From: Shinella sp. H4-D48
Lineage (GTDB): Bacteria > Pseudomonadota > Alphaproteobacteria > Rhizobiales > Rhizobiaceae
Assembly: GCF_022637395.1 (NCBI RefSeq)
Contig: NZ_CP093339.1
Span: forward strand, 186,001 to 250,000
Direction: 5' to 3'
DNA length: 64,000 bases
Part shown: one piece after another, positions 1 to 8,827 of the stretch
How positions within the stretch are numbered: position 1 is the first letter of the stretch
Layout of the letters: each line of letters begins with the position of its first letter
Position numbers and translations under genes: made by a program
Notes under the pieces: model-generated
What the model was told of the DNA's origin: nothing
The model's database searches: none
Seen by the model: the letters and a program-made list of their open reading frames with translations, nothing else

Positions 1-1
1 C

Positions 2-1384
2 GTCCTGACTGGTCCAGAGGACTTCGCCCGTATCATCGAGGCGGCGCCTGCCGCTGCACATTTCGGCGATTTCATGCTCGGTCTTCCGGGCGCGCTGGAA
101 AACACACGCGCCGCCATAGCGGCGGGCGCCACGGCCGTCGGCAATCTTGGCCAGTATTTCACGTTCCGTCTGCCCTATTGGGACGACGACGTGGCAACGA
201 CCGAGGCGACCGTAACGGCGCTTGGGCTTATTGCCGCGCAGGATGCCGAAATTCTTGTTCATTCCAATCTCGATGACGGTTTTGCGGGGCTTTTTATCGA
301 TATGGCTTGTGCACTGGGTATGGTGCTCATCGAAAAGCATATCGTAGAAGATCTCATAGGCGCGCGACTGGCGCACTGCTACGGTCACCACTTCAGCGAT
401 CCGCTGTCGCGCACGGCCTTCCATGCCGCCCTGGTTCAGGTAAGTGATACGCCAGGAACAATGATTTTCGGCAATACGGTTGCCTATCAATCGACCCCCG
501 CCGGCAATTATGCGAGCCTTGCAAGCTATCTGCTGGCCGATATTCTCGCGCTCGGGCGCTGGCCGACGGGGCATGCGGTCAATCCGGTTCCCGTGACGGA
601 AAACCAGCGCATCCCCGACATCGAGGAAATTATCGACGCGCAGACTTTCGCGCACCGGCTGACCTTGCAAGCGCCGTTTTACGATCCGGTCTTCGACTGG
701 GCGCAGGTGGAGAAGATGGCGGGCGTGCTCGTCGAGGGTGGGCGCCGTTTTGCCAAGTCCACCCTCGAGGGGCTCGCGGCGCTTGGCGTTGCGGTGGACG
801 ATCCGGCCGCGTTGCTGCTGGCAATCCGCCGTATGGGGCCAAAGCGCATGGAAGCCCTCTTTGGCCCGGGCGCTCCTGGCGTGCGGGCCCGCACGCCGCT
901 CATTCACGCCGAGTGGGCGCGCGAACTCAACCATAAGGCCGAGGAATGGGTCGCTTCGCGCGGCAAGGACGTCGGTGCGACCTCTGTTTCCGTGTGCATA
1001 GGCACCACTGATGTCCATGAGCACGGCAAGTATCTCGTCGAAAAGGCCTTTGAGGGGCTAGGCGTCGAAACAGTCGATGCGGGCGTCGCCGTAGACCCTG
1101 AGGCACTGGTCGCGCGCGCCGTCGAAGCCGGTGCCGATATGGTTGCGGTCAGCACCTATAACGGCGTTGCATTGTCTTATGCCAAGGCGGTGAAGGCGGC
1201 GATGAAGGCACAGGGCGTCAACTTACCTGTCTTGATCGGTGGCAGATTGAATGAGGTGCCGAAGGATTCGAACTCCGGCCTTCCAGTCGACGTGTCCAGC
1301 GATATTGCTGCAATTGGCTGCATCCCATGTCATGACCTCGATGGAATGCTGGTCGCACTCAAGGCGCATTCACAAACGCCTTAG
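2..1384 (+). CDS. Cobalamin-dependent carbon-skeleton mutase, glutamate-mutase-like barrel fused to B12 domain (5' end missing)
   Basis: The frame is open from the first bases, so the start lies upstream; about 460 residues are visible. The first ~300 residues look like the TIM-barrel catalytic subunit of methylaspartate (glutamate) mutase-type enzymes, with stretches such as FTFRLPYWDDD, VHSNLDDGF and CYGHHFSDP. The last ~130 residues form a B12-binding domain with the base-off motif D-x-H-x-x-G (DVHEHG, encoded near 1010-1027), then VSTYNG and a LIGG loop. In classical glutamate mutase the barrel and B12 domain are separate proteins; here they are fused. The enzyme should rearrange the carbon skeleton of an amino acid or acyl compound, but the substrate cannot be read from sequence. 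A GntR-type operator follows the stop codon, so the next gene may have its own promoter. Confidence 0.75.
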   Translation, partial: VLTGPEDFARIIEAAPAAAHFGDFMLGLPGALENTRAAIAAGATAVGNLGQYFTFRLPYWDDDVATTEATVTALGLIAAQDAEILVHSNLDDGFAGLFIDMACALGMVLIEKHIVEDLIGARLAHCYGHHFSDPLSRTAFHAALVQVSDTPGTMIFGNTVAYQSTPAGNYASLASYLLADILALGRWPTGHAVNPVPVTENQRIPDIEEIIDAQTFAHRLTLQAPFYDPVFDWAQVEKMAGVLVEGGRRFAKSTLEGLAALGVAVDDPAALLLAIRRMGPKRMEALFGPGAPGVRARTPLIHAEWARELNHKAEEWVASRGKDVGATSVSVCIGTTDVHEHGKYLVEKAFEGLGVETVDAGVAVDPEALVARAVEAGADMVAVSTYNGVALSYAKAVKAAMKAQGVNLPVLIGGRLNEVPKDSNSGLPVDVSSDIAAIGCIPCHDLDGMLVALKAHSQTP

Positions 1385-1417
1385 ACAAAATCCGGGATCT
1401 CAAGCGCTGCGCTTAAA

Positions 1418-1429
1418 AGTGTCTACACA
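1418..1429. promoter_or_regulatory. Candidate GntR operator, copy 1 (AGTGTCTACACA)
   Basis: This near-palindrome lies between the mutase gene and the DUF3830 gene. It matches ACTGTAGACACT at 3201-3212 (read on the other strand) and AGTGTCGACACT at 4038-4049. All three lie in intergenic DNA around the FCD-type GntR gene at 3245. Binding by that regulator is inferred. Confidence 0.55.
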
Positions 1430-1491
1430 TTTGTATTGAGTTGAAGTACGAGTGTCGGCGGTGCCGCACTTCGGGAACAAGGGAACGGGAA

Positions 1492-2352
1492 ATGCAACTT
1501 ACATTCACGGCAGAAGGTCGGACCTGGCCAATTCGTCTGAGCGGAAATGCGACCCGCACACGCACGGCACTGCTTGCGAGTTTGCCTCTGCGCCTTCAGC
1601 TGCACACGCCGAAAATCGCCGGCAGCCACATCTACTGGCATGCGCCGTTCGTCGAGGATGTGGAAGGCGCAACCCACGTGCTCGACGCGAAGGCCGGTGC
1701 CTTTATCTATTGGCCCGTCCGTCAGTTCCTGGAGATCACGTTTGCTCCCTTGCAGGCGGAGAACGCGCAGATCACCGTGCTTGGGCAGCTAGACGCACCG
1801 GTCGACGGTATCGCAGAACTCGCTGCAATGCTGAAGAACGAGCAGGGCCATCGGATCATCGAGGGAACGCTTGCCTTAGCCGAGGGGGAGGAGACCGAAG
1901 CGACGGCTGCGGCTTCATCTCTGTTGCCTGATGATCTTGTGTCACGCCGAAAGACGCTGTGGGATGCCATGCCTGACGATATCGCGCGCCTGACGGTATC
2001 GCGCGCGATCATGCATCCTGCCGGCCCGGTCTTCGCGGCGGAAGCAGAGGCCCGTGTCCTGCACGAACTGCTCTGGTGGGTTCGCGCCGGCCAATCTCAG
2101 TATGATGACGCCGTGCTTCGGCAGACCATGGCGATCACACTCGACAAAACGGCGACGCGCTTGCGCGACTTCTGTCACATGGAGGAGACGCCGGCCCTGC
2201 TTTTCGCCCTGCGTGATGCAACGCAGACGGATGTGCCGCTGGCGGCCCTCGTCGATGAGGCAATCCTTGTCGCAGGCCGGATTGGCGCTTGGCTTGATCT
2301 GCTGATCCCATGGAACGATCTCAACGAAGCGTTCCGCGCTGCTCTCGATTGA
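1492..2352 (+). CDS. DUF3830-like (cyclophilin-fold) protein with C-terminal helical extension
   Basis: The protein has 286 residues from ATG 1492, which follows a GGGAACGGGAA ribosome-binding stretch; an in-frame TTG at 1441 would add 17 unlikely Cys/Arg-rich residues. Residues 1-~125 look like the DUF3830 family, small beta-rich proteins with a cyclophilin-like fold, often found beside catabolic and transport genes and of unknown biochemical role. Residues ~140-286 are alpha-helical and acidic, and I recognise no family in them; DUF3830 proteins are usually only about 150 residues. There is no signal peptide. It sits between a B12 mutase and a ProC-like reductase in the cluster marked by the AGTGTC-K-ACACT motif. 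Family assignment is moderate and function unknown. Confidence 0.7.
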   Translation: MQLTFTAEGRTWPIRLSGNATRTRTALLASLPLRLQLHTPKIAGSHIYWHAPFVEDVEGATHVLDAKAGAFIYWPVRQFLEITFAPLQAENAQITVLGQLDAPVDGIAELAAMLKNEQGHRIIEGTLALAEGEETEATAAASSLLPDDLVSRRKTLWDAMPDDIARLTVSRAIMHPAGPVFAAEAEARVLHELLWWVRAGQSQYDDAVLRQTMAITLDKTATRLRDFCHMEETPALLFALRDATQTDVPLAALVDEAILVAGRIGAWLDLLIPWNDLNEAFRAALD

Positions 2353-2372
2353 GAGCGGTCATTTCTCTACTA

Positions 2373-3131
2373 TCAGGCCTTTGAACGGCCGGACAACCTC
2401 AGTAGAACGGTGTCGCAGGCGGCTTGCCACGCCTGCGGCTGGCCTTCGCTCGCCAGGACATCAAGTCCCAGTTCCGTGATGCCACCGGGCGTCACCAATT
2501 CGCCGATCAGCGTTTCCATCGGCCTGTCGGTTTCCGCGATCAGACGACCGGCTGCGACGAAGGTCAGCGCGGCCAGCTTGCGCATCGCCACCGCATCCCC
2601 CCCCTGCGCTGTTGCCCAGTCGGCAGACTGGCGGATGAGATCCTGCGCCCAGCCGTAGACCGCTGCGTTGACAGTCGCGATCTCGAACTCATCTTCACTG
2701 CCAAGCGGGATAACAGGCCCAAGCTTTTTCAAAACCCCGATAGCCGGTTCGACGGCCGGGAAGCACACGGTCGGGCTCGCATTGATCGAGGCGGCCGTCA
2801 GCGGCATGGCGCGCATCACGCGAGCGGGGCCTGCTTCAAGATGAGAGATCGTCACACCGGCACAAAACGACACGAGCGTCTGGCCGGCGCGCCAGGGCAG
2901 GTCGGCAATGGCGGCGGGCGCATCGACAGGGCGCACGGAAAGCAGCACAATGTCCGCGCGAGTCACAAGGTCGTCATTATCGACGGCGAGGGGAATGCCC
3001 CAGCGCGCGGAGAGCGCGTGTGCCTGACCGCGTGGGGAAAGGAGAATGGAGGCCGGTTCAACGCCTGCTCTTAAGAGGCCTGACAGGATCGAAGCTGCGA
3101 GATGACCAACGCCGATGATGCCGACAATCAC
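2373..3131 (-). CDS. Divergent pyrroline-5-carboxylate reductase-like (ProC family) imine reductase
   Basis: The 252-residue product has a ProC-like architecture: an N-terminal Rossmann domain and a helical C-terminal domain with TPGGITELG in place of the family's TSPGGTT signature. The nucleotide loop reads GIIGVGHLA, whereas typical P5C reductases have GxGxMG, so it is a divergent paralogue. Family members reduce cyclic imines such as pyrroline-5-carboxylate with NAD(P)H in the cytoplasm. A much more canonical ProC is present at 20127-20942, so this copy may act on a different imine made in this pathway. It lies head to head with the GntR gene at 3245 and shares its control region. Confidence 0.8.
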   Translation of the reverse strand: MIVGIIGVGHLAASILSGLLRAGVEPASILLSPRGQAHALSARWGIPLAVDNDDLVTRADIVLLSVRPVDAPAAIADLPWRAGQTLVSFCAGVTISHLEAGPARVMRAMPLTAASINASPTVCFPAVEPAIGVLKKLGPVIPLGSEDEFEIATVNAAVYGWAQDLIRQSADWATAQGGDAVAMRKLAALTFVAAGRLIAETDRPMETLIGELVTPGGITELGLDVLASEGQPQAWQAACDTVLLRLSGRSKA

Positions 3132-3200
3132 TGTTCGCCTCCAAAGTGATGACGGCGGCTTGCCATCGACGCGAAGTTGAGAAAAAAGATATTGTACAAA

Positions 3201-3212
3201 ACTGTAGACACT
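3201..3212. promoter_or_regulatory. Candidate GntR operator, copy 2 (ACTGTAGACACT)
   Basis: The reverse complement, AGTGTCTACAGT, matches the other two copies at 11 or 10 of 12 positions. The site lies between the divergent ProC-like and gntR genes, 33 bases before the gntR start. This suggests autoregulation together with control of the ProC-like gene. Confidence 0.55.
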
Positions 3213-3244
3213 ATCATTGCAAGCGACAAGACGCAGGAAGCGCC

Positions 3245-4018
3245 ATGACGGAAAGAATCGATTTGGAAGCGGCAGACACGTCGATGGTTGAATCCGAGCA
3301 GGACAGCCGTCGATCCGCCGACAGCAGCGAGCGTGCGTATAACACGATCCGCCAGCTCCTCGTCGAATTCAAGCTCAAGCCCGATGCGCGGTTGAACGAG
3401 GTGCAGCTTTCGCGCAGTCTTGGCGTCTCCCGCACGCCTGTCCGCGAAGCGCTCAACCGGCTTGCCTCTGAGGGCTTTGTATCGCTGACGCCGAACCGCG
3501 GTTTCTTCGTGCGCAGTCTGTCTACAGAGGGCCTTATCGATCTCTACGAATTGCGCTCCATTATCGAATGCGCGGCGTTCCGCCTGATGTGCGAACGGGC
3601 CGATGACTCAGAAATCGGCCGTTTAACGGCCTACTGGGCCAGCATCGTTGACGGCTACCAGGACAATCCGCCGGATGAGATTCTTGCGAAGGATGAGGGC
3701 TTTCATCTGCTGATCGCCGAGCTTTCAGGCAATCCAGAACTGGTGAACCAGCTTGCTGCGATCAATGCGCGAATTCGTTTCATACGGCGTATCCAGATCG
3801 AGCGCACCCATGATCCGCGCCAGGTTTCATCCCATTCTGAAATCGTCGCAGCCGCCGTGCGGCGGGATTCGGAACGCGGAATGACGTTATTGCGAGACCA
3901 TATCGAAATGTCCGTTTCGGCAACGCAGGATGCTCTGAAGGACGCCTTGCTAAAGGTCTACACATCGCAGGATCCGGCCGCGCCGCCGCGAGGTCGGCGG
4001 AGGACAAAAGGCATCTAA
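3245..4018 (+). CDS. GntR-family (FadR/FCD subfamily) transcriptional regulator of region A
   Basis: The chosen start, ATG 3245, gives 257 residues; earlier in-frame ATGs at 3146 and 3149 would place the operator at 3201-3212 inside the gene. An N-terminal winged helix-turn-helix (residues ~25-90, including QLSRSLGVSRTPVREALNRL) is followed by an all-helical FCD ligand domain with conserved acidic and His residues (FHLLIAELSGN, later SHSEIV) that bind a metal in this subfamily. Such proteins are usually repressors released by a carboxylate. It is flanked by two of the three AGTGTC-K-ACACT sites, so it probably controls itself, the ProC-like gene, the Liv-type operon and perhaps DUF3830. The ligand is unknown. 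Confidence 0.92.
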   Translation: MTERIDLEAADTSMVESEQDSRRSADSSERAYNTIRQLLVEFKLKPDARLNEVQLSRSLGVSRTPVREALNRLASEGFVSLTPNRGFFVRSLSTEGLIDLYELRSIIECAAFRLMCERADDSEIGRLTAYWASIVDGYQDNPPDEILAKDEGFHLLIAELSGNPELVNQLAAINARIRFIRRIQIERTHDPRQVSSHSEIVAAAVRRDSERGMTLLRDHIEMSVSATQDALKDALLKVYTSQDPAAPPRGRRRTKGI

Positions 4019-4037
4019 TGCAAAAATTGAACGCAAT

Positions 4038-4049
4038 AGTGTCGACACT
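4038..4049. promoter_or_regulatory. Candidate GntR operator, copy 3 (perfect palindrome AGTGTCGACACT)
   Basis: This perfect 12-bp palindrome lies in the leader of the Liv-type operon, 100 bases upstream of the binding-protein start. A TTGACG hexamer at 4053-4058, four bases beyond the palindrome, could be the -35 element; I see no convincing -10. Occupancy should block RNA polymerase, which fits repression. Confidence 0.6.
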
Positions 4050-4149
4050 TTGTTGACGTCGCATTAAATGTCTGCTTCCTTATGTGCATGGCAAGAGACC
4101 GGAACGGCCGGCCGACAATTCGCGTAGCGTCCATCACAGGGGAACTCAC

Positions 4150-5259
4150 ATGAAAATCGCTGCCTCACTTTGCCTCGGCGTTTCGCTGCTTGCCACGCCG
4201 AGCTTCGCCGAAGAAATCTCCGTCGGTCTCGCTGCTCCCTTGTCGGGCCCGCAGGCCTATTTCGGCAACACCTGGCACAACGGCTTCAAGCTGTACTGGG
4301 ACAAGCTGAACGCCGAGGGTGGCGTTAACGGCGTGACGGTCAAGTACAACCAGCAGGACGACAAGGCCGACCCGCGTGAAGGCACACTCGTTGCGCAGAA
4401 ATTCTGCGATGACGAGAGCGTCGTCATCGGACTGGTGAACTTCAATTCCGGCGTCGCCCAGTCAACGCTTCCGATCTACGAGGATTGCGAGCTGCCGACC
4501 ATGACGTTCGGCTCCAACCCGGATCTGACCAAGCAGGGCTACAAGTTCATGGTCCGCCCGGTCGCAAACGATCTGGCAAATGCACTGCTGCCTGCTGAAT
4601 ATGCTCTGCAGAAGCTCAATGCCAAGACCGCCGTCATCGTCAGCGACAAGCAGGTGTTCGGTCAGGGCATTTCCGAAATCTTCGGAACGAACTTCACGGC
4701 CGGCGGTGGTCAGGTGCTCGACACGCTCGCTGTTGCACCGACAGACGTGGACTTCACCTCCGTGCTCGCACAGATCAAGGCGAAATCGCCCGATGTCATC
4801 TATGTCGGCGCCGTCATGCCGCAGATCGCGCTGTTCGCCAAGCAGATGCACGAGCAGGGTGTAACTGCGTCGCTCATGGTGCCCGACGGCGGATACACGC
4901 CTGACTTCATCACGCAGGCAGGCGAAGCCAACGTTCAGGGCACGATGGTCGCCATTCAGGTTCCGCCGATGGATGCCTCCCCGGCCATCGCCGAATTCGC
5001 CAAGCTCTACAAGGAGAAATATGGCGAGGAAGCTGGCCCGTACTCGATCTACGGCTATGTCCACGGCCAGATCCTCGAAGCTGTGCTGAAGTCGACCAAG
5101 GGGCTGTCGCGTGAGGAAATCAACGATGCGCTGCATGTGGTCAAAGTTCAGACTGCGGTTGGCGAACTTGAATTCGACGACGTTGGCGAGCTGAAAGTTG
5201 CGCCCTCTTACCTCTACAAGGTGGAAGGCAACGACTTCAAACTGGCCGGCTCCAGGTAA
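4150..5259 (+). CDS. Branched-chain amino acid-type ABC transporter, periplasmic binding protein (LivJ/K family)
   Basis: The product has 369 residues starting at ATG 4150, after the SD-like AGGGGAAC; in-frame codons from 4084 are leader. A Sec signal peptide (Lys at position 2, hydrophobic core, Ala-rich end before EEISVG) is followed by a Peripla_BP_6 two-lobe domain. GLAAPLSGPQAYFG is the typical N-lobe opening of Leu/Ile/Val, amide and urea binding proteins. It delivers ligand to the LivH/LivM channel encoded next. It is the first gene of the operon, just behind operator copy 3, and a stem-loop follows its stop codon. The family binds many amino acids and small amides, so the ligand is not predictable. 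Confidence 0.93.
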   Translation: MKIAASLCLGVSLLATPSFAEEISVGLAAPLSGPQAYFGNTWHNGFKLYWDKLNAEGGVNGVTVKYNQQDDKADPREGTLVAQKFCDDESVVIGLVNFNSGVAQSTLPIYEDCELPTMTFGSNPDLTKQGYKFMVRPVANDLANALLPAEYALQKLNAKTAVIVSDKQVFGQGISEIFGTNFTAGGGQVLDTLAVAPTDVDFTSVLAQIKAKSPDVIYVGAVMPQIALFAKQMHEQGVTASLMVPDGGYTPDFITQAGEANVQGTMVAIQVPPMDASPAIAEFAKLYKEKYGEEAGPYSIYGYVHGQILEAVLKSTKGLSREEINDALHVVKVQTAVGELEFDDVGELKVAPSYLYKVEGNDFKLAGSR

Positions 5260-5265
5260 CGGTTT

Positions 5266-5289
5266 CGGGCCGGCTTCAGAGCCGGCCCG
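5266..5289 (+). other. Stem-loop after binding-protein gene (10-bp perfect stem)
   Basis: CGGGCCGGCT, loop TCAG, AGCCGGCCCG, beginning six bases after the livJ-type stop. No T-run follows, so it is not an efficient intrinsic terminator. Its position suggests mRNA end protection or partial attenuation that keeps binding protein in excess. Confidence 0.7.
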
Positions 5290-5381
5290 CCCTCCGCCGT
5301 ACGGCCGGCGATCTAGCGCCGCCGCCGCGCACCGATTCCCGTTCGCCGCGATTGCTGCGAACTCTTCCGGGCAGGACATCC

Positions 5382-6332
5382 ATGCTGGGAACCTTTATTC
5401 AACAGACAGTCAACGCTCTGACCATCGGCTCGATCTACGCACTTATCGCGCTCGGCTACACAATGGTCTATGGCGTGCTGCGCATGATCAATTTTGCTCA
5501 TGGCGAAATGTTCATGCTCGGGGCGTATGCCGCCTTCCTCGTGCTGACGGTGTTCGTCGGCGACATCGGAGCGGTCGGCGCCTTCGGCCTCACATTGGCA
5601 TTTTTCGGCGCCGTGATTGCCGTCGGTTTCTTCGGTGTCGGCATCGAGAGGCTGGCTTACAAGCCGTTGCGCAACTCGACGCGGCTTGCGCCGATGCTGT
5701 CGTCGCTCGGTGTTTCGCTGACACTTGTTACAGGCGTTCAGATCCTTGCTGGTCCGCAACCCGTCGCGTTTCCGAGCTTCTTCCCGACAACACGCTACGA
5801 CTTAATGGGCGGCACTGTCACGTCGGTCCAGATCGGCATTCTCGTCGCCGCCTTTGTCCTGATGTTCGCACTCTATACGCTGGTCAACCGTAGCCGCATG
5901 GGCATCATCGTGCGCGCCGTTTCCGAGAGCCGTCCGACGGCGCAGCTGCTCGGCATCAACGTCAACCTCGCCATCTCGGCGGTGTTCTTCTCCGGTCCTC
6001 TGCTCGGTGCGGCCGGTGGCATTCTCTATGCAAGCTACTACGGTATCATGTCGCCGACGATGGGGGCCGTCATCGGGCTCAAGGCCTTCACCGCGGCCAT
6101 TCTCGGCGGCATCGGCTCCATCCCCGGTGCGATGCTGGGTGCCTATATCCTGGCCTTCGTGGAAGTTGGCGGGACCGCGCTGCTGCCGCTTATTACGAAT
6201 GGAGTTCTCGGTACGGAATATCGCGACGTTCTGTCCTTCGCCATTCTCATTCTCGTGCTTCTCGTAAAGCCCGCCGGCATTCTCGGTGAGCCCGTATCCG
6301 AGGAAAGCATGGTCTATAAGAGGGAGTTCTGA
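5382..6332 (+). CDS. ABC transporter inner-membrane permease, LivH family
   Basis: This hydrophobic protein of 316 residues has about eight membrane segments. The segment YGVLRMINFAHGEMFMLGAY near the N-terminus is the LivH hallmark, and ILGGIGSIPGAMLGA near residue 245 is the cytoplasmic loop contacting the ATPases. ATG 5382 is preferred over an in-frame TTG at 5352 because the protein then starts directly at the first amphipathic segment. It forms the heterodimeric channel with the LivM protein. The next gene starts on the last base of its stop codon, so translation is coupled. Confidence 0.93.
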   Translation: MLGTFIQQTVNALTIGSIYALIALGYTMVYGVLRMINFAHGEMFMLGAYAAFLVLTVFVGDIGAVGAFGLTLAFFGAVIAVGFFGVGIERLAYKPLRNSTRLAPMLSSLGVSLTLVTGVQILAGPQPVAFPSFFPTTRYDLMGGTVTSVQIGILVAAFVLMFALYTLVNRSRMGIIVRAVSESRPTAQLLGINVNLAISAVFFSGPLLGAAGGILYASYYGIMSPTMGAVIGLKAFTAAILGGIGSIPGAMLGAYILAFVEVGGTALLPLITNGVLGTEYRDVLSFAILILVLLVKPAGILGEPVSEESMVYKREF

Positions 6333-7327
6333 TGTCCGTCGCCGGCATTTCCTCATCCGCAAAACCGCAGGCCTCGCGTCTCGTCGCAATTCTCGTGCTT
6401 GCGGCCATCGTCGCACTCGTGGCCGCAACGCCGTTCCTGCCAAACTATCATATCCGCGTCGTCAACAGCCTGCTCATCTACATCCTGCTGGGGATCGGTC
6501 TCAACATCGTCATCGGCTATACGGGGCTTCTCGATCTCGGCTTCGTGGCCTTCTATGCGGTCGGTGCTTACACCTATGCGCTATTGGCAAGCCCGCAGCT
6601 CGATCTTCATCTGCCGTTCCTTCTCATTGTCGGCATTGCCGCCGTGCTGGGCATGATCACGGGCATCCTTCTCGGCATCCCCGTGCTGAAGCTGAGGGGC
6701 GATTACCTCGCCATCGTCACGCTCGGCTTTGGCGAAATCATCCGTATCGTCATCAACAATGTCGACTGGCTGACGGGTGGGCCGAAGGGCATCGCGCGAC
6801 TCGACAAGGCATCCATTCTCGGCGTCGAGATTGCGCGCCCGGTAGAGATCTACTGGCTGCTGCTCGTCACGGTGTTTCTGGTCGGCCTTTTCGTCTGGCG
6901 CCTTGAACGTTCGATCCTCGGCAAGGCATGGGCCGCGATACGCGAGGACCAGGATGCCGCGCGCGGCATCGGCATAAACACGACCAATGCCAAGCTCGCT
7001 GCCTTCGCCACATCGGCGACCATCGGCGCGATCGCCGGAACGATCTTCGCGGCCTCGCAGCGTTTCGTCAGCCCGGAAAGCTTCACGCTTCAGGAATCTG
7101 TCCTGATCGTTCTGATGATCGTCATCGGCGGCATCGGCAACATCCTCGGTATCGTTGCGGGTGCGGCCATTCTCATTCTCTTGCCAGAACTGCTGCGCGA
7201 ATTCGCCGAATGGCGTATTCTCTTCCTCGGCATCCTGATGGTCGTGCTGATCATTGTGCGCCCGGCTGGCATCGTGCCGCGAACCTTCGGCCCGGAAAAA
7301 CTCATTCGGGGGCTTTTCGGCAAATGA
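6332..7327 (+). CDS. ABC transporter inner-membrane permease, LivM family
   Basis: The product has 331 residues with 9-10 predicted membrane segments. The LivM signatures are IGLNIVIGYTGLLDLGFVAFY near residue 55 (given in two halves: IGLNIVIGYT and GLLDLGFVAFY), LRGDYLAIVTLGFGEI near 125 and IGGIGNILGIVAG near 265. It pairs with the upstream LivH-type protein. Start and stop overlap neighbouring genes by 1 and 4 bases (TGATG and ATGA), typical of a tightly translated operon. Confidence 0.93.
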   Translation: MSVAGISSSAKPQASRLVAILVLAAIVALVAATPFLPNYHIRVVNSLLIYILLGIGLNIVIGYTGLLDLGFVAFYAVGAYTYALLASPQLDLHLPFLLIVGIAAVLGMITGILLGIPVLKLRGDYLAIVTLGFGEIIRIVINNVDWLTGGPKGIARLDKASILGVEIARPVEIYWLLLVTVFLVGLFVWRLERSILGKAWAAIREDQDAARGIGINTTNAKLAAFATSATIGAIAGTIFAASQRFVSPESFTLQESVLIVLMIVIGGIGNILGIVAGAAILILLPELLREFAEWRILFLGILMVVLIIVRPAGIVPRTFGPEKLIRGLFGK

Positions 7328-8077
7328 CACTCGTCTTCAAAAACCTGCGCAAGCAATACGGCGCCAATGTCGCGATAAACGATGTCTCCACGGACTTCGC
7401 GCCCGGTCTCATCTACGGCGTGATCGGCCCGAACGGTGCCGGCAAGTCGACGCTGATCAATATGACAGCCGGTTCCTACACCGTTTCGGACGGCTCCATT
7501 TCGCTGGATGGACATCGCCTCGACGGGATGAAGAAGCACCAGATCGCCAATTCGGGCATCGCGCGGACCTATCAGAATATCCGGCTGTTCGATCAGATGA
7601 CGGTGCTCGAGAACCTGGAGGTCTGCGCCTATCCTGCCGAAGTGTATAACACCTGGCGGGAGGTGCTTTGGCCACCCTATGGCCGAGAACGTGCCGCTGC
7701 GCGCCGCGAAAGCGCAATGGAAATCCTGCGCTTCTTCGGGCTCGAGGGCTATGGAGATGCTGAGGCTGGCAGCCTTCCCTATGGCCGCCAGCGCATGCTG
7801 GAGATCGCCCGGGCGTTGGCGATGAAGCCGCGGGTTCTGTTGCTCGACGAGCCGGCCGCCGGGCTCAACCATCATGAGACCGCCGAATTGACCGCAAAGC
7901 TCGCCGAACTGCGCTCGCCCGAACGGATCATGCTGGTCGTCGAGCACGACATGGACCTGGTGATGACGCTCTGCGACCGCATCGTGGTCATGCACCACGG
8001 TAAACTTCTCTTCCAAGGCACGCCCGCTGAAGTTCAGGCGAGCAGCGACGTTCAACTTGCCTATCTGGGGACCGACA

Positions 8078-8819
<742 letters not shown>

Positions 8820-8827
<8 letters not shown>

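Noticed and set aside
3192-3199. Palindrome TTGTACAA next to the GntR operator copy 2
   Set aside because: Only 8 bp and found once, so chance is a good explanation.
3525-3535. TGTCTACAG inside the gntR coding region, similar to the A motif
   Set aside because: It lies in coding sequence, has no symmetry beyond the core and is not near a promoter.
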